DNA of 12,261 nt, taken from contig NZ_CABTXF010000037.1 of the NCBI RefSeq assembly GCF_902488755.1, positions 1-12,261 of the forward strand. Direction: 5' to 3'. The first letter of the stretch is position 1; each line of letters begins with the position of its first letter. The notes under the pieces are model-generated. The model saw nothing but the letters and a program-made list of their open reading frames with translations, was not told the DNA's origin and ran no database searches. Shown here piece after piece: positions 8,504 through 12,261 of the stretch. This DNA is from an uncultured Murdochiella sp. (GTDB lineage: Bacteria > Bacillota > Clostridia > Tissierellales > Peptoniphilaceae). The translations under genes were made by a program, and so were the position numbers.

Positions 8504-8537
8504 AAAAAGGCATTGCGAAACCGCTTTTCGCAATGCC
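8504..8537 (-). terminator. Strong intrinsic terminator-like hairpin between pstS and pstC
   Basis: On the minus strand a perfect 12 bp stem (arms 8526-8537 and 8509-8520, GGCATTGCGAAA with TTTCGCAATGCC) encloses a five-base loop and is followed directly by TTTTTC. It lies about 60 bp after the pstS stop and 28 bp before the pstC start codon. It likely ends most pstS transcripts, giving excess binding protein over permease, with the rest reading through. Confidence 0.9.
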
Positions 8538-8563
8538 TCCTTTCCTGATTGTCCGTTCTTTCC

Positions 8564-8583
8564 TCCGACAAACGGATGTCGGA
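8564..8583 (-). other. Second stem-loop just after pstS
   Basis: On the minus strand TCCGACA pairs with TGTCGGA (7 bp, extendable by a T-G and a C-G pair) around a six-base loop, 12 bases after the pstS stop codon. No T-run follows, so it is not itself a terminator. It could protect the 3' end of the pstS message. Role is inferred from position only. Confidence 0.45.
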
Positions 8584-8595
8584 AGGAGACGTGCG

Positions 8596-9594
8596 TTATT
8601 TTGAAGGCATATCATGTCCGGTCATAGCTTCCGGAGCAAGTTTGGACGATACGCCGTAGCCCATCTCTTCGATGTTCTTGCCGAATTCCTCACCCATGAA
8701 GTAATCCAGGAACTCTTTTGCCGGTGTCGTGGCTTCTCCTTTGGTGTACACATGCTCATAACCCCACACCGGATATTTTCCGCTGTAGGTGTTTTCCAAA
8801 TTCGGTTCAACGCCGTCCATTTTGAGTGCTTTCACGCCCTTACCCTGGTCGCCGATGAGATAAGACAGTGCAACATAGCCGATGGCACCTTCATTTTGCT
8901 TGACGCTCTGCAGCAATTCGCCGGAATTATCCGTTTCCATGGATCCCGTCGTTTCTTCGGTTCCTTTCAGGGCAAATTTCGTAAACAGTGCGCGTGTACC
9001 GGAGGATGACGGGCGCGTAATCAGCATGATGGGCAGATCTTTTCCGCCAACGTCTTTCCAGTTCGTGATTTTTCCGGAGAAGATGTCGATCATCTGCTGC
9101 TGCGTAAGATCCTCCACCGTATTCTTTTCGTTGACAATCGGTGCCATGGTGATGATGCAAACCTTGTGATCCACCAAATCTTTCGCCTGTTCCGCTTCTA
9201 CCTTATCTTCTGCAAAGACATCCGACATACCAAGCGTTACCGTTCCTGCCGCAACGTCTTTAAGTCCTTGTCCTGAACCGCCGGCATTCACGGTAATCGC
9301 AACGCCGCTTGCCTTACTCATAAAGGCTTCTGCTGCTTTGTCCGCCAACGGCTTTAACGCCGAAGAACCGGAGGCACTGATCTGTCCTTTTAAGCCGGAA
9401 TACACATCCTCACCTTTTCCCTCTTCGGCAGCTTCCGAAGCGGTCTCGGCAGCTTCTGTGTTCTCTGCTGCGGTATTCTCCGATACCGGAGACGATCCGT
9501 CCTCTTTTTTGTCTTTGCCACCGCACGCCGTCAACGTAACAATTAACGCCAATGCCAATACGATGCCGAATACTTTTTTCATGGTCGATTTCAT
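8596..9594 (-). CDS. pstS: Phosphate-binding lipoprotein PstS
   Basis: Extracytoplasmic binding protein that delivers phosphate to PstCA. The 332 residues start with a lipoprotein signal peptide (KK followed by a hydrophobic run, lipobox LTAC with C24), then an acidic, Ala/Glu-rich linker (about residues 27-63) and the binding domain. Phosphate-binding segments typical of PstS are visible: SGSSAL (75-80), NAGGSGQG (103-110), LGMSD (121-125) and RPSSSGTR (194-201). A lipid anchor in place of a cleaved signal is usual for Gram-positive PstS. The ATG at 9594 has GAGGTG at seven bases; a second ATG four codons later is possible but further from it. First gene of the pst operon, downstream of a Pho-box-like site. 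Linker composition is low complexity and probably only a tether. Confidence 0.96.
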   Translation of the reverse strand: MKSTMKKVFGIVLALALIVTLTACGGKDKKEDGSSPVSENTAAENTEAAETASEAAEEGKGEDVYSGLKGQISASGSSALKPLADKAAEAFMSKASGVAITVNAGGSGQGLKDVAAGTVTLGMSDVFAEDKVEAEQAKDLVDHKVCIITMAPIVNEKNTVEDLTQQQMIDIFSGKITNWKDVGGKDLPIMLITRPSSSGTRALFTKFALKGTEETTGSMETDNSGELLQSVKQNEGAIGYVALSYLIGDQGKGVKALKMDGVEPNLENTYSGKYPVWGYEHVYTKGEATTPAKEFLDYFMGEEFGKNIEEMGYGVSSKLAPEAMTGHDMPSK

Positions 9595-9631
9595 TCTCTA
9601 CCACCTCTTCTTTTCTTGCTGATTTTCTCTT

Positions 9632-9667
9632 CCTGTTTTCGTGTACCATCTTGTTTCTGTGTACCGT
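9632..9667 (-). repeat. Imperfect 18 bp tandem duplication in the pstS leader
   Basis: Two adjacent 18-base units (9632-9649 and 9650-9667) match at 14 of 18 positions; both contain GGTACAC on the minus strand. They lie between the Pho-box-like site and the pstS start codon, so they would be in or near the 5' untranslated region. No function can be assigned. Confidence 0.5.
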
Positions 9668-9709
9668 CCATAGGATACGAGGAGAAGATGAAATTCATGC
9701 CATGTATTC

Positions 9710-9726
9710 GGTTAAGTTTATGTTAA
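9710..9726 (-). promoter_or_regulatory. Pho-box-like operator upstream of pstS
   Basis: On the minus strand TTAACA, five bases, TTAACC: two hexamers with an 11 bp period, about 115-130 bp before the pstS ATG. Known PhoP/PhoB sites are direct repeats of TTAACA-like or CTGTCAT-like hexamers at 11 bp spacing, and the encoded regulator is of that family. Only two hexamers are clear; the next positions at 11 bp in either direction do not match well. No convincing -10 hexamer was found. Confidence 0.5.
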
Positions 9727-9830
9727 ATCGCGCAAGAATAAACTATCGCACAAAAATAAGCCCCATCGTGCAAGATGAGAAACTATCGCACAAGAGTAAA
9801 TCTGTCACACAAGAATGAAACTATCGCGGA
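9727..9830. repeat. Degenerate 18-20 bp direct repeat array upstream of pstS
   Basis: Units beginning ATCG (or GTCA) start at 9727, 9745, 9765, 9785, 9804 and 9823, i.e. spacings of 18, 20, 20, 19 and 19. The common core on the plus strand is ATCGCACAAGAATAAACT with substitutions; the last copy is partial (ATCGCGGATAAGG). The array abuts the Pho-box-like pair (the unit at 9727 begins one base after it). The stretch 9595-9914 contains no gene; between the array and the apbE stop only a weak hairpin (arms 9869-9874 and 9896-9901) was seen. Confidence 0.75.
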
Positions 9831-9914
9831 TAAGGTGGACAGAGCATATCAACGCTTCTTCCTTAGTGAACGCTAATACTTTTCGTGAGGGACAGAGCGT
9901 TTTACAGAATTCGG

Positions 9915-11210
9915 TTAGGGCACCAGTTCAATGTCCGGCTTGATTCCCGGAGTGGACATGACATTCATTTGCTGATCCACCCAGATGACATCCACACCGG
10001 CATCCGCATAGTTTGCCAGAATCTGTTGTGCCTCTGTTTCATCCGCAATAAAAAAGACTGTCGAAAGATAGTCTGCCAGTCCCGAATCCGCTGTACGGAT
10101 GCTGACCGATGTATATCGTGTTGCCGGATACAGGGTAACCGGATCAATGATATGGGCGTAACGCACCCCATCCAATTCAAAGTAACGTTGATAATCTCCC
10201 GATGTGACCATTGCCGTATCCCCTGAAACCAAAACGGTTGCTAATACATCCTTCTGTTCCGGACGTGGATGCATAATGCCCACTTTCCATTGTGCCCGAC
10301 CATCCACTGGATTTCCGATGGTCTTGATATTGCCGCCCGCACTGATGAGGCCATGCTCCAGTCCTGCCGACTTCAATTTCCTCGCCACAAGTTCTGTCGC
10401 ATAGCCTTTGGCAACGGCTCCGGCATCAAGCTGCAAGGCAGAATCCCGAATCAATACCGTCTTATTGGCTTCGTCCAGCACAAGATTGTCGAGATTGCTG
10501 TGTTGATTTGCCTCTTCCAGTGCTTCTTTCGTAGGGAGCGAGAAAGTGCGCTCTGCCAAGTCGTGCGCATGTTCTGCGCCCTTTTCACCAACTTCGCTTC
10601 GGTTTTCTATCGTATCGGATTCGTTTACAACGGGGGCGTGTTCATGTTCATCCGTTACCGCTTCGCGTAGGTCATGCCACAGAGCAAGCGTCTTTCCCAT
10701 GGCAATATTCACTTTTCCTTGTGTTTTTGCATTCTGTTCCTTGCAGAACTGCAATAAAGAGAACAGCTCGTCGTCTACGACTATTGGCTCTTTAGACGCT
10801 TTCCGATTGAGCGTCATAATGTTCGTTATGCCATCGTATTCATGATAGTTGTCAAACAGCTTATGCAGGCGCTGAAATTCACTCTGACAGAGCGAAAAGG
10901 CCTGCTTAAAGGTTTCTTCATCTTTGGTGTAGCCGGTGAGCTGAATAACGGTGTCAAAAGCATCATAAAAGGTGCCCTTGTTTTTATACCATTTTTCGTC
11001 GTTTTGACCGACAATCCATGTTCCTTCTTCCAAGAGCGGCAGCTTTTGCAAGTCTTCTTTGGACAGAGTTTCCCGGCTTTCCGTTAAAGAAAAGGACATG
11101 TTGGATACGTTCGCTTCGGACGACGGATGTTCGCCTCTTTTGCCTTCCCCACAGCCGACGAGCAGACTCAGCGCAAGTCCCAATACCAGCAGTTTTTTCT
11201 TTGTTTTCAT
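9915..11210 (-). CDS. apbE: Lipoprotein ApbE, FAD:protein FMN transferase
   Basis: Extracytoplasmic enzyme that attaches FMN from FAD to threonine or serine of flavoproteins such as RnfG/NqrC-type subunits or secreted reductases; no such partner is in this window. The 431 residues begin with a lipoprotein signal (KTKKK, hydrophobic run, lipobox LVGC with C20). Family motifs: FDAFDT-like YDAFDTVIQ (82-90), LWHDLREA (177-184), LDAGAVAKGYATE (261-273), SAGGNIKTIGN (290-300), SGDYQRYF (337-344), HIIDPVT (353-359) and ADSGLADYLSTVFF (374-387). An insertion of roughly 35 residues (about 186-221) rich in His and Glu, with EHEH and EHAHD, interrupts the region between LWHD and the conserved LPTKEAL. 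ATG at 11210 has GGGAG seven bases upstream; a start 33 bp earlier would precede the signal peptide. A weak -10-like TATAGA lies at 11243-11248. No clear terminator follows it. Confidence 0.93.
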   Translation of the reverse strand: MKTKKKLLVLGLALSLLVGCGEGKRGEHPSSEANVSNMSFSLTESRETLSKEDLQKLPLLEEGTWIVGQNDEKWYKNKGTFYDAFDTVIQLTGYTKDEETFKQAFSLCQSEFQRLHKLFDNYHEYDGITNIMTLNRKASKEPIVVDDELFSLLQFCKEQNAKTQGKVNIAMGKTLALWHDLREAVTDEHEHAPVVNESDTIENRSEVGEKGAEHAHDLAERTFSLPTKEALEEANQHSNLDNLVLDEANKTVLIRDSALQLDAGAVAKGYATELVARKLKSAGLEHGLISAGGNIKTIGNPVDGRAQWKVGIMHPRPEQKDVLATVLVSGDTAMVTSGDYQRYFELDGVRYAHIIDPVTLYPATRYTSVSIRTADSGLADYLSTVFFIADETEAQQILANYADAGVDVIWVDQQMNVMSTPGIKPDIELVP

Positions 11211-11293
11211 CGAATCTCTCCCTAATTTACCGTCATGATCCATCTATAAACGCACCGCCAACAATAGTTTGAGCGGCGCTCCGCCTGTCCTTG

Positions 11294-11892
11294 CCCCTGG
11301 CTGGTAGATGGTTTTTGCCGCTTGCCAGGGCGTGATCCGGGGTTGCTGGGTGCGCGACCCTGGCAAATTCACTTTTTTACCATTTGCCAGGGGTGGTTGG
11401 GGTGTGCCTGACCCTGGCAAATATCACTTTTTTGCCATTTGCCAGGGGTGGTTCGGGTGTATCTGACCCTGGCAAACACACTTTTTTGCCGTTTGCCAGG
11501 GGTGATTGGGGTGTGCCTGACCCTGGCAAATCCCATTTTTTGTCATTTGCCAGGGGTTGATCCGGGGTGCGCGACCCTGGCAAATTCACTTTTTTGACGT
11601 TTGCCAGGGGTGATGGGGTACTCCCGACCCTGGCAAATTCATTTTTTTGCCATTTGCCAGGGGTTGATCCGGGGTGCACGACCCTGGCAAATTCCCTTTT
11701 TTGCCATTTGCCAGGGGTTGATCCGGGCTGCATGACCCTGGCAAATTCCCTTTTTTTGCCATTTGCCAGGGGTGATGGGGTACTCCCGACCCTGGCAAAT
11801 CCGATTTTTCACTGTTTGCCAGGGTATAACAGGGTATTCTCACCCCTGGCTAACGTTCTTTTCCCCATTTACCAGGGTATCCACCATACCCT
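11294..11892. repeat. Tandem array of about ten 53-55 bp hairpin units
   Basis: Left arms (TTGCCAGGG) start at 11322, 11384, 11439, 11493, 11547, 11601, 11654, 11708, 11763 and 11816; periods are 62, 55, 54, 54, 54, 53, 54, 55 and 53. Each full unit reads TTTGCCAGGGG, a variable GC-rich loop of about 15-18 bases, ACCCTGGCAAA, a short ATTCAC-like link, a run of five to seven T, and GCCA. A half unit (CCCCTGGC) begins the array at 11294. A decayed unit ends it, in which AGGGTAT (11874-11880) still pairs with ATACCCT (11886-11892). The first unit carries about eight extra bases in its loop. The array fills most of the 790 bp gene-free stretch between apbE and the tRNA. Similar open frames appear in it only because the period is close to 54; units of 53 and 55 shift the frame. 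Confidence 0.95.
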
Positions 11893-11954
11893 CTCGCAAT
11901 CGTGTCTTTTCAACAAAATAGGCTCTTCGCGCCGATTTCTTTTCGCTCCTATTG

Positions 11955-11991
11955 AAAAAGCCCGCTCCGTTGGAATATCAACAGAACGGGC
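11955..11991 (-). terminator. Intrinsic terminator of the tRNA-Val gene
   Basis: On the minus strand a 13 bp stem (arms 11979-11991 and 11960-11972, GCCCGTTCTGTTG with CAACGGAGCGGGC, including T-G pairs) closes a six-base loop and is followed by TTTTTC. It starts 10 bases after the tRNA 3' end, so it ends that short transcript. It also insulates the hairpin array from the tRNA promoter. Confidence 0.92.
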
Positions 11992-12000
11992 ATACACTTT

Positions 12001-12074
12001 TGGACCACACTGGAGTCGAACCAGCGACCTCCACGATGTCAACGTGGCGCTCTAACCAACTGAGCTAATGGTCC
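12001..12074 (-). tRNA. tRNA-Val, anticodon GAC
   Basis: A 74-base cloverleaf: acceptor GGACCAT paired with GTGGTCC (one T-G), D arm GCTC/GAGC with loop AGTTGGTTA, anticodon stem CCACG/CGTGG with loop TTGACAT (anticodon GAC, reading GUC and GUU), five-base variable region AGGTC, and T arm GCTGG/CCAGT with loop TTCGACT. The discriminator base is A, as expected for valine. CCA is not encoded, since AAA follows the discriminator. Confidence 0.96.
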
Positions 12075-12085
12075 GTACTCAGGGA

Positions 12086-12114
12086 ATGATAACAGAAGGA
12101 AAAAGGCATGTCAA
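12086..12114 (-). promoter_or_regulatory. Near-consensus sigma-70/A promoter for tRNA-Val
   Basis: On the minus strand TTGACA (12109-12114), a 17-base spacer, then TATCAT (12086-12091). The -10 hexamer ends 11 bases before the tRNA 5' end, so the precursor leader is only a few bases. This is among the best promoter matches in the window. Confidence 0.88.
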
Positions 12115-12136
12115 GGCAGGACAGGAATGTCTTTGC

Positions 12137-12261
12137 CTAAATACTCTTAACTGTCAAGACATATGTTACACATTCAGCACAAGGCTCTGACACATTTAGT
12201 TTTTTCCGGCAATTCTTTTCCAGGTGCTTCCTTTTCGACGGGTCAAGGGCGAAGAGCGACC
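12137..12261 (-). other. Unidentified sequence running off the window, possibly an open frame or insertion-sequence end
   Basis: Two minus-strand frames are open at the window edge. One ends with TAG at 12137-12139 after 40 residues (contains KRKHLEKNCRKKLNVSEPC). The other ends with TAA at 12196-12198 after 21 basic residues (contains LTRRKGSTWKRIAGKN). Neither is recognised. Between them TGTCAAGA (12152-12159) and TCTGACA (12186-12192) form an imperfect inverted pair, and ACATATGT is a palindrome at 12159-12166. This could be an upstream gene's 3' end plus spacer, or the edge of a mobile element; I cannot decide. Confidence 0.25.

Noticed and set aside
9869..9901. Terminator after apbE
   Set aside because: AACGCT and AGCGTT are separated by 21 bases and no T-run follows on the minus strand, so the structure is too weak to call.
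11322..11892. CRISPR array
   Set aside because: The variable segments are only about 15-18 bases, recur as families, and the conserved part itself contains T-runs and two different arm orders. No cas genes are present.
11322..11892. Dual-spacer guide-RNA array of the TIGR type
   Set aside because: The loops are recurring variants and not unique spacers, and no associated nuclease or Tas-like gene is in the window.
11377..12055. Repeat-containing proteins on either strand across the array (Pro/Gly/Lys-rich on minus, Leu/Ala-rich on plus)
   Set aside because: Open frames arise because the period is close to 54. Units of 53 and 55 bp shift the frame, there is no plausible ribosome binding site, and conservation follows the hairpin arms. 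One frame also runs into the tRNA gene.

Overview
The window is a chromosomal segment of roughly 50% GC whose genes, apart from the one at its left edge, all lie on the minus strand. Gene content (sodium/glutamate symporter, threonine-to-glycine catabolism, complete Pst phosphate system with a PhoB/PhoR-type pair, lipoprotein ApbE), strong AGGAGG-like ribosome binding sites, intrinsic terminators, a GTG start and a tRNA gene without encoded CCA together suggest a Firmicutes/Clostridia-type, probably amino-acid-fermenting anaerobe. That placement is inference; no rRNA or other taxonomic marker is present.

Layout, left to right. (1) 2-784, plus: C-terminal part of a GltS-type glutamate symporter, ending at a bidirectional terminator shared with the convergent minus-strand genes. 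(2) 949-3118, minus: kbl and tdh, a two-gene pathway turning L-threonine into glycine plus acetyl-CoA. (3) 3164-9594, minus: pstS-pstC-pstA-pstB-phoU-response regulator-PhoR-like kinase, the full high-affinity phosphate uptake and phosphate-sensing module in one direction. A strong terminator-like hairpin separates pstS from pstC, and a weaker one separates phoU from the regulator, so expression is probably stepped down along the operon. (4) 9595-9914: pstS control region with a Pho-box-like pair of hexamers 11 bp apart, directly abutting a degenerate array of about six 18-20 bp repeats. (5) 9915-11210, minus: lipoprotein ApbE (FAD:protein FMN transferase) with an unusual His/Glu-rich insertion. 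(6) About 11294-11892: a striking array of about ten tandem 53-55 bp units, each an 11-bp-class inverted repeat plus a T-run. (7) 12001-12074, minus: tRNA-Val(GAC) with a near-consensus promoter and a strong terminator. (8) 12075-12261: the tRNA promoter and an unidentified sequence running off the window.

Functionally, PstSCAB imports phosphate, PhoU links transporter state to the kinase, and the kinase/regulator pair probably controls pstS through the Pho-box-like site. No terminator is visible between the kinase gene and tdh (45 bp gap), so threonine catabolism may be partly read through from the pho module.

The most unusual element is the hairpin array at 11294-11892. Its arms alternate in orientation so regularly that every arm can pair with either neighbour. 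It is not a CRISPR array and does not look coding. The repeats in front of the pstS Pho box are the second item deserving attention.
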